Positions 1-7,903 of a DNA stretch of 51,816 nt are shown piece by piece. Numbering within the stretch: the stretch's first letter is position 1; every line of letters begins with the position of its first letter. The position numbers were made by a program, and so were the translations under genes. Source of the stretch: Geobacter sp. (GTDB taxonomy: Bacteria; Desulfobacterota; Desulfuromonadia; Geobacterales; Geobacteraceae); assembly GCA_003499925.1 (NCBI GenBank), contig DNRQ01000079.1:1-51816 (forward strand), read 5' to 3'. The notes below the pieces were generated by a model that saw only the letters and a list, made by a program, of their open reading frames with translations, was not told the DNA's origin and did not search any database.

Positions 1-27
1 AAACGCCGCCGCAGGCGGGGTTGGCTG

Positions 28-48
28 CTAATCAGGTAACTTAATGGC
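28..48. repeat. End of a dispersed intergenic element
   Basis: CTAATCAG followed by GTAACTTAATGGC. The same junction of two short motifs recurs in inverted orientation near 13010-13035, and the TAACTTAATGGC part alone recurs near 3348, 51608 and 51722. CTAATCAG is the terminus of the miniature element described at 18236-18398. This copy is only an edge, and the rest lies upstream of the window or has decayed. Confidence 0.5.
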
Positions 49-83
49 CGCGGGGGCTGTGGGGGGGTAATCGGGCAGTCCCC

Positions 84-181
84 GTAGGTCGGGTTAGCGC
101 AGCGTAACCCGACACCCCTGCCGGATACCACATCGACTGCACTGCGCGTCGGGTTACGCCCTGCGGGCTAACCCGACCTAC
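84..181. repeat. Inverted pair of palindromic GTCGGGTTA repeats
   Basis: Two copies of a short palindromic unit, built as GTAGGTCGGGTTAGC then GCGTAACCCGAC, lie at 84-113 and 146-181 in opposite orientation. A third copy is at 18117-18150. The units can fold as hairpins. They lie just downstream of the cysA stop on the minus strand and could slow or end transcription of the sulfate operon, but no T-rich tract makes them a classical terminator. Confidence 0.65.
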
Positions 182-213
182 TCCCTGGGGGAGGGTAATC
201 GGGGAGCTGGCCC

Positions 214-1290
214 CTAAATCTGGTAATCATCGGTGAAGACCCGCATCTTGCGGGGCCTGGCGTACACCTTCTCGCCCACCTTCAGATCGAGCCTGTCGGC
301 TACGTCGCGCGACAAGTCGACCTCGACCCCCTCGCCTCCCGACAGCTCCAGATCGATGCGCACCAGCGGGCCCACCGACAGGATATAGCGTACCACTGCC
401 TCCACGGAACTGGCGTCGAAGGGGACGAAGGGAACCCTGTCGATCTCGATGTCGTGGGAACGGACATAGCCTACGGCCCGGACATTATTGGTGGCGGCAT
501 GCTCCGGAGCGGAGAGTTCCATCCCCCCCATCTGGGCCATTCCCTCATGAACCCTCCCCTGGAACAGGTTCACGTTACCCAGGAAATCGAAGACGAACGG
601 GGTGGCCGGCCGGTCGTAGACCTCGGACGGAGTCCCCTGCTGCTCGATCTTGCCGCCGTTCATGACGACGATCCTGTCGGCCACCTCGAGCGCCTCCTCC
701 TGATCATGGGTCACGAAGACGCTGGTAACGTGGATCTCGTCGTGGAGGCGCCTGAGCCAGCGCCGCAGTTCCAGGCGGACCTTGGCATCGAGCGCGCCGA
801 ACGGCTCGTCGAGCAGCAGCACCTGCGGCTCCACGGCAAGCGCCCGTGCCAGCGCCACCCGCTGACGCTGGCCGCCGGAGAGCTGGGCGGGATACCGGTC
901 CGAGAGCTGCTCCAACTGGATCAGCTTCAACAGGGTGTAGACCTTGTCGCGGATATCGGCCTTGCTCGGGCGCGACTTCTTCGGCTTCACAGTGAGTCCG
1001 AAGGCGATGTTGTCGAACACCGTCATGTGCCGGAACAGGGCGTAGTGCTGGAATACGAAGCCTACATGGCGATCCCTGACATCGCGCCGGGTCGCCTCCT
1101 CGCCGTTGAAAAGGATCCTGCCGCCGTCCGGCGACTCCAACCCCGCTATGATGCGCAAAAGCGTGGTTTTGCCGGAGCCGGAGGGGCCCAGGAGGGCGAC
1201 CAGTTCTCCGGAGGGGACCACCAGGTTGACGTCGGTCAGCGCTGCAAACTCGCCGAAGTTCTTGCTTACACTTTCAATATCGATGCTCAT
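214..1290 (-). CDS. cysA: Sulfate/thiosulfate ABC transporter ATP-binding protein CysA
   Basis: ATPase subunit that powers sulfate import through the inner-membrane channel CysT/CysW. The N-terminal half is an ABC nucleotide-binding domain with Walker A GPSGSGKTT, signature LSGGQRQR, Walker B LLLDEPFGALD and the switch histidine in FVTHDQEEA. The C-terminal third is a TOBE-type regulatory domain, which fits the CysA length of about 350 residues. The start chosen is the ATG at 1290 (MSIDIESV): an 18-residue upstream extension lies inside the end of cysW and does not look like the family. The gene begins 4 bp after the cysW stop, so the two are translationally close. Last gene of the operon sbp-cysT-cysW-cysA. 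Confidence 0.95.
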   Translation of the reverse strand: MSIDIESVSKNFGEFAALTDVNLVVPSGELVALLGPSGSGKTTLLRIIAGLESPDGGRILFNGEEATRRDVRDRHVGFVFQHYALFRHMTVFDNIAFGLTVKPKKSRPSKADIRDKVYTLLKLIQLEQLSDRYPAQLSGGQRQRVALARALAVEPQVLLLDEPFGALDAKVRLELRRWLRRLHDEIHVTSVFVTHDQEEALEVADRIVVMNGGKIEQQGTPSEVYDRPATPFVFDFLGNVNLFQGRVHEGMAQMGGMELSAPEHAATNNVRAVGYVRSHDIEIDRVPFVPFDASSVEAVVRYILSVGPLVRIDLELSGGEGVEVDLSRDVADRLDLKVGEKVYARPRKMRVFTDDYQI

Positions 1291-1294
1291 GAGT

Positions 1295-2173
1295 CTACCT
1301 TTCTTCCGAAGCGGAGAGTCCCTGCTGGATTTTCCACTCCGCAAGGGTCTTGAGGGCGAGAGTCACCAGGGCCAGCAGGGCGAGGAGCGAGGCGACGGCA
1401 AAGGCCGCGGCGTAGCTGTATTCGTTGTATAGGATCTCAACCTGGAGCGGGATCGTGTTGGTCGAGCCGCGCACGTGACCGGAGACCACGGAAACGGCGC
1501 CGAACTCACCCATCGCCCTCGCGTTGCAGAGGATCACCCCGTAGAGGACCCCCCACTTGATGTTGGGGAAGGTGACCCGGAAGAAGGTCTGCAGGCCGCT
1601 CGCCCCAAGGGTCAGCGCCGCCTCCTCCTCGTCGCGCCCCTGCGACTCCATGAGCGGGATCAGCTCGCGCGCTACGAACGGGAAGGTGACGAAGACGGTG
1701 GCGAGCACGATGCCCGGCACGGCGAAGATGATCTTGATGTCGTGGCCCTGCAGCCAGGGGCCGAGCCACCCCTGCAGGCCGAAGATGAGGACGTAGATGA
1801 GCCCCGAGACCACCGGCGAGACGGAAAACGGGAGATCGATCAGCGTGATCAGCAGGCTCTTTCCGGGAAAGGTGAACTTGGCGATGCCCCAGGCGGCGAC
1901 GATGCCGAAGAAGAGGTTGAGCGGAACGCAGATCGCCGCGGTCAGCAGGGTGAGCCGGATGGCGGAGAGGGTATCCGGCTCGTGCAGTGCGGCCAGGTAC
2001 GCCTCCCATCCCTTCTCGAACGCCTGGACGAAGACGGCGGCAAGCGGCAGCAGCAGAAAAAGCGCCAGGAACGCCAGTGCCACCGTGATCAGCAGTATGC
2101 GTACTGCGGCAGGCTCAGTGATCTTGGAGCCTCCCTTCCCTCCTGACTTGTGGAACCCTTTGCCGACATGCAT
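1295..2173 (-). CDS. cysW: Sulfate ABC transporter permease CysW
   Basis: Inner-membrane permease half of the sulfate importer, pairing with CysT and driven by CysA. It has about six hydrophobic segments, starting with the one at residues 25-50, and the cytoplasmic EAA loop (EEEAALTLGAS) that docks on the ATPase. The C-terminal part, VVSGHVRGSTNTIPLQVE, is typical of CysW rather than CysT. The start is placed at the ATG at 2173 (MHVGKGF), preceded by a purine-rich AGGGGG six bases upstream. An ATG seven codons earlier lacks a comparable ribosome site. About 150 bp of repeat-like sequence separates it from cysT. Confidence 0.93.
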   Translation of the reverse strand: MHVGKGFHKSGGKGGSKITEPAAVRILLITVALAFLALFLLLPLAAVFVQAFEKGWEAYLAALHEPDTLSAIRLTLLTAAICVPLNLFFGIVAAWGIAKFTFPGKSLLITLIDLPFSVSPVVSGLIYVLIFGLQGWLGPWLQGHDIKIIFAVPGIVLATVFVTFPFVARELIPLMESQGRDEEEAALTLGASGLQTFFRVTFPNIKWGVLYGVILCNARAMGEFGAVSVVSGHVRGSTNTIPLQVEILYNEYSYAAAFAVASLLALLALVTLALKTLAEWKIQQGLSASEER

Positions 2174-2326
2174 TGAATACCCCCTAAGAAACAAGTTTTC
2201 AGTTTTCAGTTCCAGGTTTTCAGTTACCTGATTAATCAGGTTCGGTTATCGTTTCTCGGTTTTCCGTTTCAGCTGCCCTTTTCGGTTTGTCACTTTTATG
2301 CCCGCCTCCCTGGATGGGAGCGGTCC

Positions 2327-3157
2327 CTATTCGGCGAAGCGCCGACTCCACTTCTGGATCAGGTTTATGGAGAGGAGCAGGACAAAGGAGGCCATCAGCA
2401 TGACGGTGGCGATGGCGGTCGCCCCCGCATAATCGTACTGCTCCAGCTTGGTTATGATGAGCAGCGGGGTGATCTCCGACACCATCGGCATGTTGCCGGC
2501 GATGAAGATGATGGAGCCGTATTCTCCGACGGCGCGGGCAAAGGCCAGGGCAAAACCGGTCAGCATGGCCGGAAGCATGGTCGGGAAGATCACCCGGCTG
2601 AAGGTCTGCAGCCGATTGGCCCCGAGGCAGGAGGCGGCCTCCTCTACCTCCTGGTCCAGTTCCTCCAGCACCGGCTGAACGGTCCGTACCACGAAGGGAA
2701 GGCCAATGAAGATCATGGCGACCAGGATGCCCAGCGGCGTGAAGGCGACCTCGATGCCGAGCGGGGCGAGGTAGCGTCCCAGCCAGCCGTTGGGGGAATA
2801 GATGCTCGCCAGCGTGATGCCTGCCACGGCCGTCGGAAGCGCAAAGGGGAGGTCCACCAGCGCGTCAAACAGCTTCTTGCCGGGAAACCGGTAGCGCACC
2901 AAAACCCAGGCGACCAGCACCCCGAAGAAGGCATTGACGGTCGCCGCCAACAGGGCGGAACCGAAGGTGATGCGGTAGGAGGCGACCACACGCGGAGCGG
3001 TGACAGCGGAGAGAAACTGGTCCCAGGTGAGGGTTGCGGTCTTGAAAAAGAGCGCGGACAAAGGGATCAGCACCACGATGCTCAGGTAAAAGATGGTGTA
3101 GCCTAGTGCGGGGCCGAAACCGGGGAGCACCGAATTCTTTCTGCCAAACGAGCCCAT
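2327..3157 (-). CDS. cysT: Sulfate ABC transporter permease CysT (CysU)
   Basis: Second permease of the sulfate importer. The protein of 276 residues has about six membrane spans, the first at roughly residues 16-38 (GYTIFYLSIVVLIPLSALFF), and the EAA loop (QEVEEAASCLGAN) for contact with CysA. The segment FARAVGEYGSIIFIAGNMP is characteristic of CysT. The start at 3157 (MGSFGRKN) has a strong AGGAGGGG ribosome site seven bases upstream; the 19-codon upstream extension has none. A 224-bp gap with a perfect palindrome separates this gene from sbp. Confidence 0.94.
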   Translation of the reverse strand: MGSFGRKNSVLPGFGPALGYTIFYLSIVVLIPLSALFFKTATLTWDQFLSAVTAPRVVASYRITFGSALLAATVNAFFGVLVAWVLVRYRFPGKKLFDALVDLPFALPTAVAGITLASIYSPNGWLGRYLAPLGIEVAFTPLGILVAMIFIGLPFVVRTVQPVLEELDQEVEEAASCLGANRLQTFSRVIFPTMLPAMLTGFALAFARAVGEYGSIIFIAGNMPMVSEITPLLIITKLEQYDYAGATAIATVMLMASFVLLLSINLIQKWSRRFAE

Positions 3158-3194
3158 GGGCCCCTCCTGTATTGCATCAACTAATAGAAGCCAA

Positions 3195-3325
3195 CTACTC
3201 AACTTCCCCTTCAAAGGGGGACTTTCCAGCTAAATCCCCCCTTTGTCAAAGGGGGACCTTTCCAGAGGTAGGGTGGGCCGTGCCCACCACACCCGCATCC
3301 TGATGGTGGGCACGGCCCACCCTAC
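3195..3325. repeat. Palindromic repeats between sbp and cysT
   Basis: Two structures fill most of the sbp-cysT gap. At 3268-3289 and 3304-3325 lie perfectly complementary 22-bp arms around a 14-base loop, containing GTAGGGTGGGC. At about 3205-3257 are CCCCTTTGTCAAAGGGG-type hairpin halves. The first would form a strong RNA hairpin within the operon transcript on either strand. No T tract follows, so it may stabilise or attenuate the message rather than terminate it. Confidence 0.75.
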
Positions 3326-3381
3326 ATGAGCCACGGAACCACCGCTTAACTTAATGGCAGTGGGGGCTGGGGGAGGGCCAG

Positions 3382-4389
3382 CTAGCGCGAGCCGCCGTAG
3401 ATCTGGTCAAAGATGCCGCCGTCGGAAAAGTGGCTCTTCTGCGCCTTGGCCCAGCCACCGAAGGTGTCGTCAATGGTGACCAGGCTCAGCTTGGGGAATT
3501 GCCTGGCGTACCTCGCCGCCACGTTCTTGTCGTAGGGGCGATAGTGATGCCTGGCGGCTATCTCCTGCCCTTCGGGGGAATACAGGTACTTGAGGTACTC
3601 CTCAGCGAGCTTCCGGGTCCCCTTCCTGTCAACGACCTTGTCCACCACGGTGACCGGCGGCTCCGCCAGAATGCTGATCGACGGGATTATGATCTCGAAC
3701 CGGTTCTTCCCCAGTTCGTTAACGGCGAGAAAGGCCTCGTTTTCCCAGGTTACCAGGACGTCCCCCTGCCCTCGCTGCACGAAGGTCGTGGTGGCCCCCC
3801 GGGCACCGGAATCGAGCACCGGCACGTTGCGGTAGATCTTGGTGACGAACTCCTTGGCCTTTGCATCAGTGCCACCTTTCTGCTTCAGGGCATAGGCCCA
3901 GGCTGCCAGGTAGTTCCAGCGTGCTCCTCCCGAGGTCTTGGGGTTTGGCGTGATCACCTTGACGCCGGGCTTCACCAGATCCGCCCAGTCCCTGATCTGC
4001 TTCGGATTACCCTTGCGCACCAGGAAAACGATGGTCGAGGTGTAGGGAGAGCTGTTACCGGGGAGCCTTTTTTGCCAGTTCTGGGGAACGAGCTTCGCCT
4101 TGTTGTACATCTCGTCGATGTCATAGGCGAGCGCCAGGGTGACCACGTCCGCGTCCAGGCCGTCAATCACCGCCCTCGCCTGCTTTCCGGAACCGCCGTG
4201 CGACTGCTTCACGACCAGGTCCTGAGATGTCCTCTGCTTCCACTGCTTGGCGAACGCCTTGTTGAAATCCTGGTACAGCTCGCGGGTCGGGTCGTACGAC
4301 GCGTTGAGCAATTCTGTCTTGGCGAAGGCGGCAGCAGGCGATATGGCGATCAGGGCCAATATTAAAGCGGCGACAGCTCTTCCGGTCAT
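3382..4389 (-). CDS. sbp: Periplasmic sulfate-binding protein
   Basis: Captures sulfate in the periplasm and delivers it to the CysT/CysW/CysA importer. It begins with a signal peptide ending near AFAKTELLNASYDPTR; the NASYDPTRELY stretch is the hallmark of the sulfate-binding family. Other family segments are QSHGGSGKQARAV, the anion-binding loop, and TPNPKTSGGARWNYLAAW. Length 335 residues is normal. The ATG at 4389 has GAGGAGG upstream. It is the first gene of the transporter operon and lies about 100 bp downstream of the Rrf2 regulator in the same direction. Confidence 0.95.
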   Translation of the reverse strand: MTGRAVAALILALIAISPAAAFAKTELLNASYDPTRELYQDFNKAFAKQWKQRTSQDLVVKQSHGGSGKQARAVIDGLDADVVTLALAYDIDEMYNKAKLVPQNWQKRLPGNSSPYTSTIVFLVRKGNPKQIRDWADLVKPGVKVITPNPKTSGGARWNYLAAWAYALKQKGGTDAKAKEFVTKIYRNVPVLDSGARGATTTFVQRGQGDVLVTWENEAFLAVNELGKNRFEIIIPSISILAEPPVTVVDKVVDRKGTRKLAEEYLKYLYSPEGQEIAARHHYRPYDKNVAARYARQFPKLSLVTIDDTFGGWAKAQKSHFSDGGIFDQIYGGSR

Positions 4390-4496
4390 GGGGGGCCTCC
4401 TCGTATCCTTAGTCTATCGATATAGTAGTTTTATGTGCAAAAAAAATTCGGTTATCTAAAGCTGACTTTCATTGCCACCTGACCTTACTGGAATGA

Positions 4497-4958
4497 TTAA
4501 ATACAGAAGTTCAGCACCCCTTTCTGCGCTTCCTCTGCGTTATCGATCCTCTCCAGGGCATCCGCCAGAGATGTCCCGTCCAGGATTTCCGCCATGGCGT
4601 CGCGCACCTCCTTCATCACCAGCCGGATACCGCAGCTAGCCTCGTTGTCGCACTCGGTACAGGTGGCATAGGACATTTCGCTGACGCAGGGAACCGGCGC
4701 CAGCGGCCCTTCCATGACCCTGATCGCCTGCCCGAACGTTATGGTCTTCGGATGGCGCCCCAGGTAGTAGCCACCCCCCTTACCTTTTTTGCTGTGTAGT
4801 ATACCGTTGTTTTTCAGCGCCAGCAGGATCGCCTCCAGAAACTTCTTCGGGATCCTTTCGTCCCGCGCCAAGTCCGCGATCAGGATAGGTCCCCGATCAT
4901 ACTGCCGCGCCAGGTACAGGAGAGCTTTCAAGCCGTATTTGGTCTTTTTGGAAATCAT
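4497..4958 (-). CDS. Rrf2-family transcriptional regulator
   Basis: DNA-binding regulator of 153 residues. The N-terminal winged helix-turn-helix covers about residues 1-65 (YGLKALLYLARQ, KKFLEAILLALKNNGIL, KGKGGGYYLGR) as in IscR, CymR and NsrR. Four cysteines (C91, C100, C103, C109) lie after the recognition domain, in the region where IscR and NsrR bind an iron-sulfur cluster, though the spacing differs from IscR. Neighbours are the sulfate uptake operon downstream in the same direction and the homocysteine cluster on the other side, so a role in sensing sulfur or cysteine status, like CymR, is likely but inferred. GGAG lies about 10 bases before the ATG. Confidence 0.88.
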   Translation of the reverse strand: MISKKTKYGLKALLYLARQYDRGPILIADLARDERIPKKFLEAILLALKNNGILHSKKGKGGGYYLGRHPKTITFGQAIRVMEGPLAPVPCVSEMSYATCTECDNEASCGIRLVMKEVRDAMAEILDGTSLADALERIDNAEEAQKGVLNFCI

Positions 4959-4990
4959 CTTTGAACTACTCCATCAATTAAGTAGATTTA

Positions 4991-5020
4991 TATCTATCAT
5001 TGGCACCCCAATATTGTCAA
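4991..5020 (-). promoter_or_regulatory. Candidate promoter of the Rrf2 gene
   Basis: On the minus strand a perfect TTGACA (5020-5015) is followed, after 17-18 bases, by TAGATA/ATAGAT (about 4997-4991), some 30 bases before the start codon. The surroundings are AT-rich, unlike neighbouring coding DNA. An Rrf2 operator might overlap here by autoregulation, but no clear palindrome was identified. Confidence 0.35.
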
Positions 5021-5217
5021 CAATAATTTACCCCTGATCCAAAATTGCCGAGCAGTCGGAATCGCCCTCAGTGCAAACCCCCGATTGACGGGGCATTGCA
5101 CCTGTCATACGCAGGCCCAACCGATGGATGGCCCGAGGGATCATCCCTTGAAGAGCCGCCTGCGCCCTGCCGGACGCATTGCACACTATAGTTATGTGTT
5201 ATTCAGATTTTTATTTC

Positions 5218-5246
5218 TTGACAAAGTGGCTTACAGAAATTACCCT
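5218..5246 (+). promoter_or_regulatory. Candidate promoter of the metY-hcy cluster
   Basis: In the 395-bp divergent gap 4959-5353, a perfect TTGACA at 5218-5223 is followed after 17 bases by a weak TACCCT at 5241-5246, about 110 bases before the metY start. The rest of the gap shows no convincing gene. A 97-codon open frame at 5085-5378 overlaps the metY start and has no recognisable features. I saw no clear SAM or cobalamin riboswitch fold. Confidence 0.3.
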
Positions 5247-5353
5247 CAGTCCACTCAGATTCACCTTCTAAACTGCTTCAGTTTTGGAGAGGTGATCCGA
5301 GAAGTAGAAGACCCGGCAAGGCTGGTATCTGACAGGGACTATTTGGAGGGTTT

Positions 5354-6607
5354 GTGGGAGAGAGAGAAAGCCGTCTGAGGTTCGACACCAAACTGATCCA
5401 TGGCGGGACGGCACCCGGGCCTTACGGCGCCACCAAGACGCCGATCGTTCAGGCATCGGCCTTCGCCTACAACAGTGCAGAGGAACTCGAAGACATCTTC
5501 AAGGGAAGGGCGATCGGACAGGTCTACACCAGGATAGGCAACCCTACCCTGGAGAGCCTGGAAAAAAGACTGGCGGTCATCGAGGACGGCATTGCGGCGA
5601 TCGTCACGGCCTCCGGCATGGCAGCCATCACCACGGCCGTGATGGCGGTGGTGCGAAGCGGCGACGAGATCCTCTCCTCCTCGTCTCTTTTCGGCGGCAC
5701 CTATTCCCTGTTCCGGGACACACTCTCGAACTACGGCGTCAAGGCGCGGTTTGTCGACCCTACCGACCTCGCCGCGCTGGAAGCCGGCATCAACGACGCC
5801 ACCCGGCTGATCTTCGTGGAGAGCATCGGCAACCCGAAAATGGACGTGCCCGACATCGCCGCCTTTGCCGCCCTCGCCAGGAAAAACGGCATCCCGCTCA
5901 TGGTCGATGCCACCGTATCGACTCCATACCTGGCGCGGGTAAAGGATCTGGGTGCCGACATCGTCATCCATTCCACCAGCAAGTTCATCAACGGTACGGC
6001 CAATTCCATCGGCGGCGCCATTATAGACTCCGGCAGCTTCGATTGGAACAGCCCTAAGTTCCCCCACTTCGAGCCGTTTTACCGCAAGTACCGCAACTTC
6101 GCCTTCACGGCGCGCACCCGCAAGCTGATCCACAAGGACTTCGGCGCCTGCGCCGCCCCGTTCAACTCGTTTCTGTTGGGCGAAGGGCTGGAAACGCTCG
6201 CGTTGCGCATGGAGCGGCACTGCTCGAACGCCATGAGGCTGGCACAGTTTCTCGACGCCCACGAAAAGGTGAGCTGGGTCAACTACCCGGGGCTTCCGGA
6301 CTCGCCGTTCTTCGAGGTGGCAACGCGCCAGTTCAAGGGACGCTTCGGCGGTCTGCTCACCTTCGGCCTTGCCGACAAGGCGAGCGCCTTCCGCCTGATC
6401 AACGGCCTCGAGCTGGCGAAGAACCTTGCCAACATCGGCGACACCAAGACCCTGGTGATCCACCCCGCCAGCACCATCTGCGCCGATTACACCCCTGAGG
6501 TCAAGGCTCTCATGGGGGTCAGCGAGGAATTGGTCCGGGTCTCGGTGGGGATCGAGGATATCGAGGACATCCTGGAAGACTTCGGGGCGTCGCTGGACCG
6601 GCTGTAA
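5354..6607 (+). CDS. metY: O-acetylhomoserine/O-succinylhomoserine sulfhydrylase (MetY/MetZ family)
   Basis: Pyridoxal-phosphate enzyme of the Cys/Met metabolism family that replaces the acyl group of activated homoserine with sulfur to give homocysteine. Family signatures are YTRIGNPTLESLEKRLA near residue 60, the SGMAAI phosphate-binding loop near 90, and the PLP lysine in IVIHSTSKFINGTANSIGG near 210. Length 417 residues is usual. The start is the GTG at 5354, preceded by TTGGAGGG. Its position directly before a ThiS-like carrier, its activating enzyme and a JAMM protease implies that its sulfur donor is a protein thiocarboxylate, as in Wolinella, rather than free sulfide. This is inferred from context; both donors are possible. 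Confidence 0.9.
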   Translation: MGERESRLRFDTKLIHGGTAPGPYGATKTPIVQASAFAYNSAEELEDIFKGRAIGQVYTRIGNPTLESLEKRLAVIEDGIAAIVTASGMAAITTAVMAVVRSGDEILSSSSLFGGTYSLFRDTLSNYGVKARFVDPTDLAALEAGINDATRLIFVESIGNPKMDVPDIAAFAALARKNGIPLMVDATVSTPYLARVKDLGADIVIHSTSKFINGTANSIGGAIIDSGSFDWNSPKFPHFEPFYRKYRNFAFTARTRKLIHKDFGACAAPFNSFLLGEGLETLALRMERHCSNAMRLAQFLDAHEKVSWVNYPGLPDSPFFEVATRQFKGRFGGLLTFGLADKASAFRLINGLELAKNLANIGDTKTLVIHPASTICADYTPEVKALMGVSEELVRVSVGIEDIEDILEDFGASLDRL

Positions 6608-6615
6608 GCGCGGTG

Positions 6616-6780
6616 CGTTCCCAAGCCGGAGCTCATCCTCGTTCCCAAGCTCCAGCTTGGGAATGCCCCGCCCTCTTGAAGCTCCGGCTTCAGCACTTTG
6701 CGTTCCCAAGCTGGAGCTTCAGCACTTTGCGTTCCCAAGCTGGAGCTTGGGAACGAGGGGGTGGAGCTTGGGTACGAGGG
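6616..6780. repeat. Cluster of TTCCCAAGC palindromic repeats
   Basis: About five units built on GTTCCCAAGC, CTCCAGCTTGGGAAC and their reverse complement are packed between metY and hcyS. Some are complete palindromes, others half units. Two more units occur at 14448-14507. The array would fold into hairpins in the metY-hcyS transcript. The gap continues to 6877 with part of another repeat family at 6800-6826 (CGGGAGATTGGTACTAATC), then AT-rich DNA and a good AGGAG ribosome site. Confidence 0.75.
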
Positions 6781-6877
6781 ATCAAGGGAGGGGAGAGGCA
6801 ATGCGGGAGATTGGTACTAATCAGGTTAATCATTATTATTTACACCCTATCTATGATACTAAACCAGGAGTGAACAA

Positions 6878-7093
6878 ATGAATCTTACAGTAAATGGGAA
6901 GCCCGCCAGCATCGCCGAGGAAAATCCGGTATCGATCCTACAGCTCCTGGAAACTCTCCAGGTGGCGCAGCGCGAATACGTCACCGTGGAACTAAACGGC
7001 GACATCCTGGACCGGGGCGACTTCGAAGGCGCCACCGTGAAGGACGGCGATACGGTCGAGTTTCTCTATTTCATGGGAGGAGGAACTCTGTGA
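6878..7093 (+). CDS. hcyS: ThiS-like sulfur carrier protein HcyS
   Basis: Small beta-grasp sulfur carrier of 71 residues: MNLTVNGKPA at the N-terminus, VTVELNGDIL in the middle, and VKDGDTVEFLYFMGGGTL at the end. ThiS and MoaD carriers end in Gly-Gly, which is adenylated and then thiocarboxylated. Here Gly67-Gly69 are followed by Thr70-Leu71, so the tail must be removed before activation, and a JAMM protease gene two positions downstream is the expected processor. The Wolinella HcyS precursor likewise has an extra C-terminal residue. AGGAG lies upstream of the ATG. The stop overlaps the GTG start of hcyF as GTGA. Confidence 0.88.
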   Translation: MNLTVNGKPASIAEENPVSILQLLETLQVAQREYVTVELNGDILDRGDFEGATVKDGDTVEFLYFMGGGTL

Positions 7094-7902
7094 AGCTTAC
7101 CGAGGAGCAGATAACCCGCTATTCCCGCCACATCCTGCTCAAGGAAGTGGGGGGCAAGGGGCAGAAGAAGCTGTTGAACGGCCGGGTGCTGATCATCGGC
7201 GCGGGCGGGCTCGGCTCGCCGATCGCCCTCTATCTCGCCGCAGCCGGCGTCGGCACCATCGGCATCGCGGACGCGGACGAGGTCGACCTCTCCAATCTGC
7301 AGCGCCAGGTGATCCACTTCACGGCGGACGTCGGCAAGGCGAAGGTGCTCTCCGCCAAGGAGAAGATGCTCGCCATCAACCCCGATCTCAACGTGATAAC
7401 CTATGAGGCATGGGTGACGGCGGACAACATCGCGGCCATGGTGGCGCAGTACGATTTCATCATCGACGGGACCGACAACTTCGCCGCCAAGTTCCTGATC
7501 AACGACGCCTGCGTGCTGGCCGGAAAACCGTATTCCCACGGCGGCATCCTCCAGTTCGACGGCCAGACCATGACCATTACGCCGGGCGTATCCGCCTGCT
7601 ACCGCTGCATCTTCCCGGAGCCCCCCCCCAAGGAAGCGATCCCCTCCTGCTCGCAGGCAGGGGTGATCGGCGTGCTCCCGGGCGTGCTCGGGACCCTGCA
7701 GGCGACCGAGGCGATCAAGTACCTGCTCGGCGCCGGCGACCTGCTGAGCGGCCGGCTCCTCACCTACAGCGCGCTCCGGATGCGGTTTCGGGAAATCCCG
7801 GTCAAGAAGAACCCCAAGTGCCCGGTCTGCGGCGAGCATCCCACCATCACCGAGCTGAAGGACGAACTCGACGCAGTGACCGTCTGCGATCTGGGGCACT
7901 GA
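7090..7902 (+). CDS. hcyF: ThiF/MoeB-family carrier-activating enzyme HcyF
   Basis: E1-like adenylyltransferase that would activate the C-terminal glycine of HcyS with ATP. It has the nucleotide-binding GAGGLGSP loop at residues 37-44, the DADEVDLSNLQRQ segment near 61-73, and DGTDN near 126. Two CxxC pairs (C170/C173 in CYRC and C244/C247 in CPVC) form the structural zinc site of MoeB/ThiF. C187, in PSCSQAG, is at the position of the family's conserved cysteine. The protein has 270 residues and no rhodanese domain, as for ThiF/MoeB rather than MOCS3. GTG start overlapping the hcyS stop by 4 bp. Confidence 0.9.
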   Translation: MKLTEEQITRYSRHILLKEVGGKGQKKLLNGRVLIIGAGGLGSPIALYLAAAGVGTIGIADADEVDLSNLQRQVIHFTADVGKAKVLSAKEKMLAINPDLNVITYEAWVTADNIAAMVAQYDFIIDGTDNFAAKFLINDACVLAGKPYSHGGILQFDGQTMTITPGVSACYRCIFPEPPPKEAIPSCSQAGVIGVLPGVLGTLQATEAIKYLLGAGDLLSGRLLTYSALRMRFREIPVKKNPKCPVCGEHPTITELKDELDAVTVCDLGH

Positions 7903-7903
7903 C

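Noticed and set aside
5085..5378. 97-codon frame before metY
   Set aside because: Overlaps the metY start, has no ribosome site or family resemblance, and covers the likely promoter.
5339..6709. 456-codon minus-strand frame over metY
   Set aside because: Shadow of the clearly recognisable PLP enzyme; no domain, no ribosome site.
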